This document shows positions 52,214 to 61,652 of a stretch of 64,000 nt of DNA, piece after piece. The stretch is from Azotosporobacter soli (GTDB taxonomy: Bacteria > Bacillota > Negativicutes > SG130). Where the stretch lies: NCBI RefSeq assembly GCF_030542965.1, contig NZ_JAUAOA010000017.1:1-64000 (forward strand), written 5' to 3'. Each line of letters opens with the position of its first letter. The first letter of the stretch is position 1. The notes under the pieces were generated by a model. That model ran no database searches. It was given only the letters and a program-made list of their open reading frames with translations, and had not been told where the DNA came from. Both the position numbers and the translations under genes were made by a program.

Positions 52214-54064
52214 CTATTCCGTCTCGCGGTTTAGGGTGAATAATTCGTGAATCATATCCGCGTCTTGCGTACGCCACAACGTTTCTATTTCAAAGCCTTC
52301 TTCCTCACCCAACACCGTAGCAATATTAGCCAGGATGCTCAGATGTTCATTGCCGATCCCGGCAATGCCGATCACCAGGTAAGCCAGTTCGTCGTCAAAC
52401 GGCACGCCGTCCGGAAATTGCAAGACCACCATGCCCGAGCGAAGAATTTCTTCTTTCGCCGCGCCAATGCCGTGCGGAATGGCCACCCCTTTGCCGATAT
52501 ACGTGCTCAATTGCGCCTCGCGCGCCTGCATCCCGGCAATATACCCCTCTTTCACATAGCCGCTGGCATGGAGAAGTTCGCCGGCCATTTGAACCGCAGC
52601 CGCCTTGTCCACACTGGCTAAGCCCAAGTGAATGTTGCTTTTTAATAAAATCATGTCATCCTCCACCTCTTTTTCAACTTCCGGACTGCATTTGTCTGCA
52701 GCGAGATAGCCTCCGGCAAGCAGCGTTTCAAACGCGTCGTTCACGATAAGATCGTCAACGGCTATGCATTTTGCCTGCGGCGCCGTCTGTCTCACCCGCT
52801 CAGCCAATCCGGCGTGTGTAATCACAACGCCGGCGGATGGCGGAATTTCATCGACCGCGCAATGCGCCACATCGACCGCATAACCGGCTTGCGCTAATTT
52901 GCGGCGCAGTATCGACGATGCCATCGCGCTCGAACCAAGCCCGGCATCGCATGCAAGGATAATCTCCTCAACGGGCAGCACCCGTTTTATCTGCTCTTCA
53001 GCATCTAACGGCGGCGTATTTTCGTCCGCACTGCGGCGAATCAGCGGCATCGCCAGCAAAAAACTCAACACAGCCGATACTCCGATGCCCGCCAGCACCG
53101 CAGCATACGAACCTTTAGGCGTCATCGCCAAAACGGTCAAGAGACTGCCCGGCGACGGCGTTGCGACCAATCCGGCATTCAGTTCGCCAAACACGGCAAT
53201 ACCAATGCCCGAACTTAGGATGAGCGGCAACAGCAAAAGCGGATTCATAAGCACGTAAGGAAAATAGATCTCGTGAATGCCGCCAAGCGCATGAATCAAA
53301 AGCGCTCCCGGCGCCGATTGCCTCGCTGCCCCCTGCGCCGCTACCCAATACGCCACAAGCAGGCCGATTCCCGGCCCCGGATTCGTCTCCAGAAGAAACA
53401 GAATCGATTTGCCGGAAGCAGCGGTTTCCTGCATGCCGATCGGTGCCAAAAGGCCATGGTTGAGCGCATTATTCAAAAACAGCACCTTGCCCGGTTCGAT
53501 GATGATCGCAGCCAGCGGCAACACGCCCCATTGCATGATCTGATCGGCGCCGTGCTTCAACGCTTCATTCAACAGATAAACCAATGGACCGATTCCTTTA
53601 TAAGCGGCAACCGCAAATACAGCGCCGATAATTCCCGCGGAAAAATTGCTGACCAGCATCTCAAAGCCCGGTGCAGTTCGCTCCGCCATGAAGGAATCCA
53701 TGCGGCGAATCAAATAGCCCGCCAACGGGCCGATCAGCATTGCGCCAAGAAACATCGGCACATCGGCTCCGACAACCAGTCCCATCGTCGCCGCTGCGCC
53801 GACTACGCCGCCTCGACTCCCGCCGGTCGCCCGGCCGCCAGCCTGTCCGATCAAAAGCGGCAGCAAATAAAAGAGCATCGGTTCCACCAGACGCGCAATT
53901 TGAGCATCCGGAATCCAACCGCTGGGAATGAAAAGCGCCGTAATCAAGCCCCAGGCAATGAAAGCTCCGATATTGGGCATGACCATGCCGCTGAGACTGC
54001 GTCCCAAGCGTTGCAACCACGCACCGGCTTTGCCGCTCTTCTCGCGCTTCATTTCGTCTGCCAT
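52214..54064 (-). CDS. PTS mannitol-family transporter EIICBA
   Basis: A 616-residue phosphotransferase permease: EIIC (about 1-340, MVMPNIGAFIAWGLITALFIP, GGSRGGVVGAAATMG), EIIB (active Cys in LACDAGLGSSAMASSIL) and EIIA (active His in GKGVAIPHGIGAAKEE). It imports and phosphorylates a hexitol or similar sugar. Its start is the ATG 54064 after GGAGGCGTGAG. It overlaps none but lies one base after mtlR. The IIC is close to that of the second transporter at 56413, suggesting an ancient duplication. Confidence 0.92.
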   Translation of the reverse strand: MADEMKREKSGKAGAWLQRLGRSLSGMVMPNIGAFIAWGLITALFIPSGWIPDAQIARLVEPMLFYLLPLLIGQAGGRATGGSRGGVVGAAATMGLVVGADVPMFLGAMLIGPLAGYLIRRMDSFMAERTAPGFEMLVSNFSAGIIGAVFAVAAYKGIGPLVYLLNEALKHGADQIMQWGVLPLAAIIIEPGKVLFLNNALNHGLLAPIGMQETAASGKSILFLLETNPGPGIGLLVAYWVAAQGAARQSAPGALLIHALGGIHEIYFPYVLMNPLLLLPLILSSGIGIAVFGELNAGLVATPSPGSLLTVLAMTPKGSYAAVLAGIGVSAVLSFLLAMPLIRRSADENTPPLDAEEQIKRVLPVEEIILACDAGLGSSAMASSILRRKLAQAGYAVDVAHCAVDEIPPSAGVVITHAGLAERVRQTAPQAKCIAVDDLIVNDAFETLLAGGYLAADKCSPEVEKEVEDDMILLKSNIHLGLASVDKAAAVQMAGELLHASGYVKEGYIAGMQAREAQLSTYIGKGVAIPHGIGAAKEEILRSGMVVLQFPDGVPFDDELAYLVIGIAGIGNEHLSILANIATVLGEEEGFEIETLWRTQDADMIHELFTLNRETE

Positions 54065-54065
54065 C

Positions 54066-56192
54066 TCACGCCTCCAGCACCATTTTACTCTTGCCTTTGT
54101 AGAGTTTTTCAAGCAAACGGCTTATTTCCAGCCGTGCCGCCGCCTGATCGCCCCGACGCAATTCGGCAAGGAAAGCAGGCCTTTCAATCAGCATTTGGCT
54201 TAAATAGCTGATGGTCTCCATTGCGTTCTTATGGCACTGTAACGGTGCGAGCATAATGACCGCCAAACGGATTTCTTCCGAAACCGCTGCCCGTCCATGG
54301 ATTCCTGTAAGCGGCTCTTTTAGTGCAACCGCGCCGAAAAAGAGTTCCTGCACCGCGCTGGTTCGGCAATGCAAGAGAATGAAGCCATGTCCGGCAATTA
54401 TCGTACCGCCTTTGGCTTCACGTTCTTTTAAATCCAGCGCTAATTGGCTTTGTTCGCTTTCTCCTTTGGCGCACAAGCGAACAGCAGCGTCGATAATGCC
54501 GTCCACCGTCGCCGTCTCCATGCCAAGCAAGAAGAAGTGCTCCAACAATTCGAGGATCGCGCTTTGATAACTGCCAAGCGTTCCGAGTTTTTCCTGCAAG
54601 GAAACCGTCGATGCCTGCACGCGCGTTTCCGTTTGCGCTTGTCCGTTCAAGCGCTGCAATAAATCGGCGATGCGTTTTTTATCCGCTGCAAACAAGAGCG
54701 GATTCACGACGACAACCGGCATACTGCAATCGCTGATCGGAATCGTCGCTAAAATAAAGTCGATCTTTTTTTCTTTTAGCCAGCCTTCTTCCAGACGCAG
54801 GCTGGAAATAACATCGACAATGATGATGTTGTCATACTCTTTTTCAATCTTGCTGGCAAGCAGACGGGATGTGCCCATTCCTGTCGGACAGGCAATCGCG
54901 ACCCGGTATACGATACGGCTGCGGCGCCGACTGTCTTCGAGCGCCGCGCCAAGATGCATCGCGATATAAGCAATCTCGGCTTCCGGCATCACAACGTTCC
55001 ACTGACGTTCAACCGGTTCGACGCATTGGCGGCTGACTTCGATCAATTCCGGATAAAAGGCCTTGATCTCCGCCAACAGCGGGTTGCGTATCTCCAGATT
55101 CATGCGCAGACGGCTCACCGCAGGACCAAGATGATTGACCAAACCAACCAGTAATTTTTCATTCTGCGCCAGAAATTGCCCGCTGACGCCTTCCGCGGCG
55201 CGGATGATTTCTTTCGCAACCTTGACCAGTTCAAAATTGCCAATCGACTGTTGCGCAATACCGGCTCCGCCGTCGCGATTCTTCAGGCCCTTCAAATGCA
55301 TCGTGATATAACCGATTTCATCCTCCGGGATTGCAATCGCAAAACGCGCCGCGATCGCATCGGCCAAACGGCGGGCAATGTCGTATTCCCGGTACCGTTT
55401 CAACTCAGCCAACAACTCAGCCGCCATGCTTATTTTTTCCTGCTGCCGGATGCGCTGCACAGCCAACGCCAAATGCACGGTCAAGCCTACATAGGCAGTA
55501 TCCGCCAAACGTCCGCCCATTGCATCTTCCGTCTCTCGGATCGTCTCTTCCAGTTGTCCGATCACATCCTGATCAATCAAATTCAAGAGACGACTTTGCG
55601 CCCAGCCGCTCGGCAGTCGCTCCGTCTTGCCAAGATTACTGCGGATCACTTCCAATAATTGATCCGCACCTACCGTTTCATAAAGAAAGTTGACCATAGC
55701 CCGACGCAGTTTTTCTTCTGCGCCTTCAACATAGACGCCAAAACCCGGCTTACGCACCAGTAAGACGCCCTGCCCCTTCAGCCACTGCTCGGCCTTATCC
55801 AAATCATGGCTGACCGTACCTTCGGTAACTTTTAAATCGAGCGCCAGCGTATATAATTTGACGGGTTCGCGGCGCTGCAGCAGTTCACTGATAATGCGTT
55901 TTTGCCGTTCCTGCGGCGAATACACTTCAACCGACTGCTGCCCCTCCATCGCCTGCAGCACCTCGCGCCGCAGCATGGCATCGCCTGCGAGCGCCACGCC
56001 TGTGCCCGTCTTTTTTTGCAATTGCCAGCCTCGCTCCGTCAGCCATTCTTCAACCGCACTCAAGTCACGCAGCACCGTCTTTGCACTCACTCCGAGCGTC
56101 GCAGCAATCGCGCTCAGCGTCACATACCCATCCTGACGGCAAAGTTCGCGCAATATGCTTTTTACACGATGATTCATCTTTTGTTCCTGCAT
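54066..56192 (-). CDS. mtlR: BglG/MtlR-type PTS transcriptional activator
   Basis: A 708-residue regulator with N-terminal DNA-binding domains (ILRELCRQDGYVTLSAIAATLGVSAKTVLRDL), two PTS regulation domains (about 180-390), an EIIB-like domain (AIACPTGMGTSRLLASKIE) and an EIIA-like domain (GHGFILLHCRTSAVQEL). Phosphorylation by the PTS tunes its activity, so it would turn on the cluster when substrate is present. The ATG at 56192 follows AAAGGAGCGGAAT, only 20 bases from a long heptanucleotide repeat. Confidence 0.92.
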   Translation of the reverse strand: MQEQKMNHRVKSILRELCRQDGYVTLSAIAATLGVSAKTVLRDLSAVEEWLTERGWQLQKKTGTGVALAGDAMLRREVLQAMEGQQSVEVYSPQERQKRIISELLQRREPVKLYTLALDLKVTEGTVSHDLDKAEQWLKGQGVLLVRKPGFGVYVEGAEEKLRRAMVNFLYETVGADQLLEVIRSNLGKTERLPSGWAQSRLLNLIDQDVIGQLEETIRETEDAMGGRLADTAYVGLTVHLALAVQRIRQQEKISMAAELLAELKRYREYDIARRLADAIAARFAIAIPEDEIGYITMHLKGLKNRDGGAGIAQQSIGNFELVKVAKEIIRAAEGVSGQFLAQNEKLLVGLVNHLGPAVSRLRMNLEIRNPLLAEIKAFYPELIEVSRQCVEPVERQWNVVMPEAEIAYIAMHLGAALEDSRRRSRIVYRVAIACPTGMGTSRLLASKIEKEYDNIIIVDVISSLRLEEGWLKEKKIDFILATIPISDCSMPVVVVNPLLFAADKKRIADLLQRLNGQAQTETRVQASTVSLQEKLGTLGSYQSAILELLEHFFLLGMETATVDGIIDAAVRLCAKGESEQSQLALDLKEREAKGGTIIAGHGFILLHCRTSAVQELFFGAVALKEPLTGIHGRAAVSEEIRLAVIMLAPLQCHKNAMETISYLSQMLIERPAFLAELRRGDQAAARLEISRLLEKLYKGKSKMVLEA

Positions 56193-56211
56193 ATTCCGCT
56201 CCTTTCCGTCC

Positions 56212-56325
56212 GTGGCTTGTGGCTTGTGGCTTGTGGCTTGTGGCTTGTGGCTTGTGGCTTGTGGCTTGTGGCTTGTGGCTTGTGGCTTGTGGCTTGTGGC
56301 TTGTGGCTTGTGGCTTGTGGCTTGT
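56212..56325. repeat. Heptanucleotide tandem repeat (GTGGCTT), 16 copies
   Basis: GTGGCTT is repeated 16 times without error from 56212, plus two bases. The segment 56341-56410 beyond it has degenerate GCC-rich relatives (GCCATATGCCGTCC, GCCATACGCCGTCC). On the minus strand it reads CAAGCCA repeats in the leader or promoter of mtlR. Perfect 7-mer arrays of this length are prone to slippage. Confidence 0.95.
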
Positions 56326-56412
56326 CAGGCATTATACCGTTTCCCGTTAGCCCTTAGCCATATGCCGTCCTGCCGCTAGCCATTCGCCATACGCCGTCCG
56401 TCCCGTCCTCCG

Positions 56413-57837
56413 TCACGCCAATCGTTTCACCAGCGCGTCATATTCCGGGCTGTCGATGAAATTGGTAATTGAAATATGTTCCGCTTTGGCCGCAATACCG
56501 CGCGCCCGTTCGGTTAACGTTTCATGCGTGATGACGATATCCGCATCCGCCGGAATGTCTTCGATCGCATGATTGACCACCACGATGGAAAGTCCGGCTT
56601 TCTTGAACTTGTTGCGTAAAGTGGTCGCACCCATCGCACTCGAGCCCATTCCCGCATCACAGGCAAAGACTACTTTATTCACGCTCTTACGCGGCGCTGC
56701 ATTCACCGGCACACTAGCTGCACCAGGCACGCCTTTTAACTCTTTGACCTTCGCCTTGGCATCCTCAAGTTCCTCCTCGTCCAAGCGACTATTTGCCCGT
56801 TTCACGAACGGAGCCGCCACAAGGAAGGTCACCGCAGTCGAAACGACTACGCCTGCCAAGACCGCCAGATAACCGCCTTTGGGCGTCATCGCCAACAAGG
56901 CAAAAATGCTGCCCGGCGACGGAGTCGCCACCAAGCCTGCTCCCATCAGCGAAAAGGTGAAGACGCCGCTCGCGCCGCCTGCAATGACGGCCAATAGCAA
57001 CATCGGATTCATCAGCACATAGGGAAAATAAATTTCGTGAATGCCGCCGAGGAAATGGATGATGATCGCACTTGGCGCCGATTGCTTAATCATGCCCTTG
57101 GCAAAAATCCAATAGGCCAGCAAGATGCCCAGTCCCGGACCAGGATTGGGTTCAAGAAGAAAGAAAATTGATTTCCCCATTTCTTTCGCTTCCTGAATGC
57201 CAATCGGACTTAACACGCCATGATTCATCGCATTGTTCAAAAACAAAATCTTTCCCGGTTCAATAAAGATCGAGATCAGCGGCAATAACCCGGCATTGAC
57301 GATGCCCTCGACGCCGACCTTCAGCATATTGCTGAGCGACAGCACCACCGGGCCGATTGCCGTATAACCGATCAAAGCCACCAAACCGCCCAGGATGCCC
57401 GCCGAAAAGTTGTTGACCAGCATTTCAAAGCCCGGTTTCACTTTCCCGGCTATCGCGTCATCGAATTTTTTAATCACATAGCCGCCAAACGGTCCCATGA
57501 TCATCGCGCCGATGAACATCGGAATATCGACGCCGACAATCACACCCATCGTAGCGACCGCACCGATCACGCCGCCGCGGCTGCCGCCGACGCTTCGACC
57601 TCCGGTATAACCGATCAAAAGCGGCAAGAGATAAATGATCATCGGACCGACCAATTTGCTCAAGTACTCATTCGGAGCCCAACCGGTAGGAATAAACAAG
57701 GCCGTAATTAATCCCCATGCAATGATGGCCCCAATATTCGGCATCACCATGCCGCTTAAGAAGCGCCCAAATTTCTGCACCTTTTCTTGCGCATTTCCAG
57801 CGCCGTTTCCCTGTGGCGTCGAAGAAAGATCAGACAT
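56413..57837 (-). CDS. mtlA: PTS mannitol-family transporter EIICB
   Basis: A 474-residue permease of the mannitol class: EIIC (RFLSGMVMPNIGAIIAWGLI, GGSRGGVIGAVATMG) and EIIB with the active Cys in VFACDAGMGSSAMGATTLR. The EIIA domain is missing; it may be supplied by the EIICBA protein at 52214 or by a separate gene. The start is the ATG at 57837 after GGAGGCACATAGTG. A promoter with TATAAT at 57917-57912 precedes it. Mannitol is the family substrate; the actual sugar is unproven. Confidence 0.92.
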   Translation of the reverse strand: MSDLSSTPQGNGAGNAQEKVQKFGRFLSGMVMPNIGAIIAWGLITALFIPTGWAPNEYLSKLVGPMIIYLLPLLIGYTGGRSVGGSRGGVIGAVATMGVIVGVDIPMFIGAMIMGPFGGYVIKKFDDAIAGKVKPGFEMLVNNFSAGILGGLVALIGYTAIGPVVLSLSNMLKVGVEGIVNAGLLPLISIFIEPGKILFLNNAMNHGVLSPIGIQEAKEMGKSIFFLLEPNPGPGLGILLAYWIFAKGMIKQSAPSAIIIHFLGGIHEIYFPYVLMNPMLLLAVIAGGASGVFTFSLMGAGLVATPSPGSIFALLAMTPKGGYLAVLAGVVVSTAVTFLVAAPFVKRANSRLDEEELEDAKAKVKELKGVPGAASVPVNAAPRKSVNKVVFACDAGMGSSAMGATTLRNKFKKAGLSIVVVNHAIEDIPADADIVITHETLTERARGIAAKAEHISITNFIDSPEYDALVKRLA

Positions 57838-57878
57838 CACTATGTGCCTCCCCTGTTTAATTTTCCGTAATGACTTGT

Positions 57879-57892
57879 ATTTCTGCAGAAAT
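57879..57892. promoter_or_regulatory. Palindrome in the leader of the PTS EIICB gene
   Basis: ATTTCTGCAGAAAT is a perfect 14-base palindrome between the start codon and the -10 box, a possible operator. The binding protein is unknown. Confidence 0.4.
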
Positions 57893-57911
57893 AACGAATT
57901 ACGTTAGGCTC

Positions 57912-57941
57912 ATTATAAGGGCTTGCCTCTCTGCGCTTCAA
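57912..57941 (-). promoter_or_regulatory. Sigma-70 promoter of the PTS EIICB gene
   Basis: Minus strand TTGAAG (57941-57936) and TATAAT (57917-57912) with an 18-base spacer, about 75 bases before the start codon. Confidence 0.7.
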
Positions 57942-58060
57942 CGCAAAGATGACGCGAATCCGTCCACAGTCATTCTGGACAAAATTAAAGGTTGGGCATC
58001 CGCCTGCTTTCAAACAGTCTGGCACAGAAATAAAAAACGCATAATTCAGACAAGATGACA

Positions 58061-58088
58061 AAAAAGAGAAGCCGCTACGCTTCTCTTT
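58061..58088 (-). terminator. Terminator after ung
   Basis: AAAGAGAAGC / GCTTCTCTTT stem (58063-58088) with a T-run on the minus strand, 47 bases past the ung stop. Confidence 0.8.
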
Positions 58089-58134
58089 CCGTATAAACAA
58101 TCGATTTACTTTTATTAGCAGCCACTGCCGAAAA

Positions 58135-58803
58135 CTAGAGTATCCAGTCCACACCTTCCACTCCGTTCGCCGCTAAGAACGCATTCGCCTGACTGAAAGG
58201 CTTGCTGCCGAAGAAGCCGCGATACGCCGAAAGCGGACTTGGATGCGGCGCAGTCAGCACCAGATGTTTCGGGTTTGTCAGCATCGCCTTTTTTTTCTGC
58301 GCCGGGTTTCCCCACAAAAGAATCACAATCGGGCGATCCTGCTCATTAATTTTGCGGATGACGGCATCGGTGAATTTCTCCCAGCCCTTGTTCTTATGCG
58401 AATGGGCCTGATGCGCCCGCACGGTCAGGACAGTGTTCAAGAGCAACACTCCCTGCTCGGCCCATTTTTTCAGGTAGCCGTTCGTACCGATTGGACAGCC
58501 GACATCGTCCGCGAGTTCCTTGTAAATATTCTGCAAAGACGGCGGCAGCTTCTCGCCGGGAAGAACCGAAAAAGACAGGCCATGCGCCTGATTTTCATCG
58601 TGATAGGGATCTTGCCCAAGCAATAACACTTTCACATTAGCCAATGCCGTATAGTTTAGGGCATTGAATATATCATCTTGCGGTGGAAAAACTTGCGTAG
58701 CGGCGTATTCCTGCATTAAGAATTGCTCTAGTCTTTTATAGTAAGGCTGTTCAAATTCCCCTGCTAAAGCGTCACGCCAATCGTTTTTTAGTAGTTGCAT
58801 CAT
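58135..58803 (-). CDS. ung: Uracil-DNA glycosylase
   Basis: A 222-residue family 1 uracil-DNA glycosylase that removes uracil from DNA. The water-activating motif [18 protein letters not shown] and the DNA-intercalation loop [13 protein letters not shown] are complete. The start is the ATG at 58803; the frame can open one codon earlier with TTG, which is unlikely. Confidence 0.97.
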   Translation of the reverse strand: MMQLLKNDWRDALAGEFEQPYYKRLEQFLMQEYAATQVFPPQDDIFNALNYTALANVKVLLLGQDPYHDENQAHGLSFSVLPGEKLPPSLQNIYKELADDVGCPIGTNGYLKKWAEQGVLLLNTVLTVRAHQAHSHKNKGWEKFTDAVIRKINEQDRPIVILLWGNPAQKKKAMLTNPKHLVLTAPHPSPLSAYRGFFGSKPFSQANAFLAANGVEGVDWIL

Positions 58804-58841
58804 CAATTAAATCCCAATCCTTTTCGTAGCGTTTTTTCCGT

Positions 58842-60062
58842 TCAACAGCTGGACGACTGTTTATTCTTACCGGAACGCAGCAGGTAGTAGAGGCCAGCCA
58901 CCAACAGCACCACAGGCGCGGATGCCAGATAGGCATTGCCGTAACCCAAAAACGGTACGCATAAGCCGAGCAGATACGCTCCAGCGCCCAAGCCGATATC
59001 GAGACAGGTAAAATAAGTTGCCGTTACGATGCTAATCCGCCCGGCCGCGCTTTTTGACACTGCAATCGCCTGTACGCTCGGCACCGCGACGCCATAGGCA
59101 ACGCCGATCAAAACGGCCGCCGATAAAATGCCCAGTGAAGTGCTGGTTGTTCCAAGCACCGCCAAGCCCAGCGTCATCAAGGCAAAGGCCGGATACATGA
59201 CAACATCCGCACCCCAGCGATCAAAAATTTTGCCGCTGACCAAACGCGAAGCGACCGAAGACGATGCCATCACAACAAAGAACCAGGTTGCGGCGTCGGC
59301 CAGGCCCAATTCCTTGGCATGCACCGAAACGAACGACAGGACTCCCGCATACGTCAGCGAAAGCAGCATGATCACCGAAGAACTCGGCACTGCTTTTCGC
59401 TCGATTACGTCGGACACTTTGCAGCTGAGCAGCCACTTGCGTGAATGCTGGCGCAGATTGCCAACCGGCAGCAATTGCACGATCAGACCGCCGATCAACG
59501 TCGCCAAGCCGCAAAAGATGAACACCCATTCAAAACCAAAGTTATCCGCAATCCACAAGCCGCTGAACGGGCCGACCGCCGATCCCGCGGTAAACACCGT
59601 CGTCAGATAGGCAATTCCCTCGCCGCGCCGCTCCGGCGGCGCGAGTTGGCTGCCCAATGCCATGATCGACGTATTCACGATCGCAAAAGCAACGCCGCTG
59701 ACAAATCGGATCAGGAGCAGCAGCCACGTATCATCCGTCAACAAGAAAAGCCAATGCGTAATAAAAAAGCACAAACAACTGATCTGCAGCACCCGCTTCT
59801 TGCCAAACACCAGTTCCAAGCGCCCGGTTTGCGTACGAAACAAGACCGAGGCCAGCAAAAAGACCGCATTCATCGCTCCGCCAATCTGCACCGAAGCATG
59901 CAGCTTCTCCATCACATAAAGCGGCAAGACCGGCAAATACAACGAATATGGGATAAAAATAAACAAGGTCGCCAACACCGTCAGACTATAGGCACGCGTC
60001 CAAAGTGGCTCCTGTTCCTGCTCAAATCCAAGTTCAAGTTCTTCTTCTAATACGTCTCTCAT
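58842..60062 (-). CDS. Major facilitator superfamily exporter
   Basis: A 406-residue membrane protein with about 12 helices, beginning LTVLATLFIFIPYSLYLPVLPLYV and showing the MFS loop motif RTQTGRLELVFGKKRVLQIS (loop 2-3) and RLVSGKIFDRWGADVVMYP. It is translationally coupled to the MarR gene (overlap of four bases), the usual sign of a MarR-controlled drug or solute exporter. The substrate is not known. Confidence 0.88.
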   Translation of the reverse strand: MRDVLEEELELGFEQEQEPLWTRAYSLTVLATLFIFIPYSLYLPVLPLYVMEKLHASVQIGGAMNAVFLLASVLFRTQTGRLELVFGKKRVLQISCLCFFITHWLFLLTDDTWLLLLIRFVSGVAFAIVNTSIMALGSQLAPPERRGEGIAYLTTVFTAGSAVGPFSGLWIADNFGFEWVFIFCGLATLIGGLIVQLLPVGNLRQHSRKWLLSCKVSDVIERKAVPSSSVIMLLSLTYAGVLSFVSVHAKELGLADAATWFFVVMASSSVASRLVSGKIFDRWGADVVMYPAFALMTLGLAVLGTTSTSLGILSAAVLIGVAYGVAVPSVQAIAVSKSAAGRISIVTATYFTCLDIGLGAGAYLLGLCVPFLGYGNAYLASAPVVLLVAGLYYLLRSGKNKQSSSC

Positions 60063-60499
60063 CGTTTCCGCTCCTTACACAACTCCGCATTTTCAAACAA
60101 CAACTTCAGATATTTCGCCAGTTGCTGCTGTTCCTCTTCCGACAGTCGCTGCAGCACTTCCTGGCGATGCTGTCCGACAACGCTTTCCCATTTCGGATAT
60201 TCGGCGAGCGCCGCCTCGGTTAGCGCCACATATTTTTCCCGTCGGTCGCGTTCGCCGGGCAAACGCGATATCCAGCCCTTCTTCTCCAATTGACCGAGAC
60301 TCTTTGAAATGGCCGGCGGTTCAATGTTCATATACAAGGCCAATTCGGCCTGCGTCATTTTCGCCCGTTCTTTCAAGGCAACGATCACCGCCCACTCCGA
60401 ACTGTAAAGACCGCTCGGTTCAAGGCGCGGGTTGATCCCCTTCGTTATGCTGCGCGTCGTCTGATACAAATAATGCATGACGGTTTCCGCTGTATTCAT
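60059..60499 (-). CDS. MarR-family transcriptional regulator
   Basis: A 146-residue winged-helix repressor. The DNA-binding part is AKMTQAELALYMNIEPPAISKSLGQLEKKGWISRLPGERDRR (shown in parts: MTQAELALYM, PAISKSLGQL, ERDRREKYVALT). I start at the ATG 60499, after GAAGGAGACCAGG; the longer frame uses TTG. A palindrome in the promoter (60518-60529) is a likely self-operator. It is first in the pair with the MFS exporter. Confidence 0.92.
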   Translation of the reverse strand: MNTAETVMHYLYQTTRSITKGINPRLEPSGLYSSEWAVIVALKERAKMTQAELALYMNIEPPAISKSLGQLEKKGWISRLPGERDRREKYVALTEAALAEYPKWESVVGQHRQEVLQRLSEEEQQQLAKYLKLLFENAELCKERKR

Positions 60500-60517
60500 C
60501 CTGGTCTCCTTCAATAG

Positions 60518-60529
60518 TTAACTAGTTAA
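60518..60529. promoter_or_regulatory. Candidate MarR operator
   Basis: TTAACTAGTTAA, a perfect 12-base palindrome, lies about 20 bases upstream of the MarR start; MarR proteins often bind such AT-rich palindromes in their own promoter. Confidence 0.55.
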
Positions 60530-60571
60530 TTATTTTTATATTATAGTCCGCTTTTTCTTCTCCGTCAACCT

Positions 60572-60626
60572 AAAAGAAGGGCTGCCTCAAATAGCATCGC
60601 TACTTCGAGACAGCCCTTCTTTTTTA
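60572..60626. terminator. Terminator after rbsB
   Basis: AAAAGAAGGGCTG (60572-60584) pairs with CAGCCCTTCTTTT (60611 on), T-rich on both sides, seven bases past the rbsB stop. Confidence 0.85.
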
Positions 60627-60632
60627 ACCAAC

Positions 60633-61568
60633 CTATTTCTTAACGATCAGTTCCAACGCTACCGGAATGCTTTCCGGTACGGTTTCTTTCGCCATTACTT
60701 TTTTCGCGGTTTCAATCGCGATCTTGCCCATGTCTTTCGGTTTTTGTGCGACAGTCGCGCCAAGCGTTCCGGCGTTGACGGCCTTCACCGCATCTTCGGT
60801 CGCATCAAAGCCGACGACGATCACGTTATTGCGTTTCGCTGCTTTGATGGCTTCCAGCGCGCCGAGCGCCATTTCGTCATTGTGCGCAAATACGGCATTG
60901 ATTTCCGGATTGGCCTGAAGAATGTTTTCCATGACCTTCATGCCTTTGGCCCGGTCAAAGTCAGCCGGTTGTTTGGCGACGACGGTCAGTCCGGCAGCGG
61001 CTTTAGCCGCTTCATTGAAGCCTTTGCCTCGATCATTGGCGGCGGAAGTTCCCGGAATGCCTTCCAGTTCGACCAGTTTGCCTTTGCCGCCTAACTTATC
61101 GACAATGTATTGACCGGCCAGTTTACCGCCAGCGACATTGTCCGATGCGATCGAACAGACGACTTTGCCGCCCGCTGCGCCGCGGTCAACGGTGATAACC
61201 GGAATTCCGGCCTTATTGGCCGCTTCGATCGCCGGTACGATCGCTTTCGAATCAACTGGATTCACGATAATTACGCCTACTTTTTGTTGAATCAGGTTTT
61301 CAATATTGGCTAATTGTTTCGATGCGTCATTTTGTGCATCCATCACGACCAAATCCATGCCGCCTGCTTCAGCCGCCGCTTTCGCACCGTCGCGCAGATC
61401 AACGAAGAACGGATTGTTCAACGTGGAGACCGACAAGCCGACGACCGATTTTTTTGCCGTGTCTGCAGCCGGTTTGTTGCCGCCGCAACCGGTCAAGAGA
61501 ATGCTCATCACAAATACCGCCAACAATAAAACAGACCACATGTTTTTCTTAGCGCTGAATCGAACCAT
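60633..61568 (-). CDS. rbsB: Ribose-type ABC substrate-binding lipoprotein RbsB
   Basis: A 311-residue periplasmic-binding protein. The lipoprotein signal ends SILLTGCGG. The mature chain begins VVGLSVSTLNNPFFVDLRDGAKAAAEAGG, with VDSKAIVPAIEAANKAGIPVITVDR and HNDEMALGALEAIKAA, typical of RbsB. It is the last gene of rbsA-rbsC-rbsB. Ribose is the family substrate; related sugars are possible. Confidence 0.92.
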   Translation of the reverse strand: MVRFSAKKNMWSVLLLAVFVMSILLTGCGGNKPAADTAKKSVVGLSVSTLNNPFFVDLRDGAKAAAEAGGMDLVVMDAQNDASKQLANIENLIQQKVGVIIVNPVDSKAIVPAIEAANKAGIPVITVDRGAAGGKVVCSIASDNVAGGKLAGQYIVDKLGGKGKLVELEGIPGTSAANDRGKGFNEAAKAAAGLTVVAKQPADFDRAKGMKVMENILQANPEINAVFAHNDEMALGALEAIKAAKRNNVIVVGFDATEDAVKAVNAGTLGATVAQKPKDMGKIAIETAKKVMAKETVPESIPVALELIVKK

Positions 61569-61652
61569 GTCTGAAACCCTCCTGTTTTCTCTTCTTTTCT
61601 TTGGGAAACTTTCATAGAGCCCTGTTTCATCAACCCATCAGACAGCCAGGCA

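Noticed and set aside
56212-56325. CRISPR array
   Set aside because: The repeats are contiguous heptanucleotides without spacers, and no cas genes are near.
55902-56357. Plus-strand coding frame running through the heptanucleotide repeats
   Set aside because: The frame is opposite mtlR and its end is made of translated repeats, so it is not a real gene.
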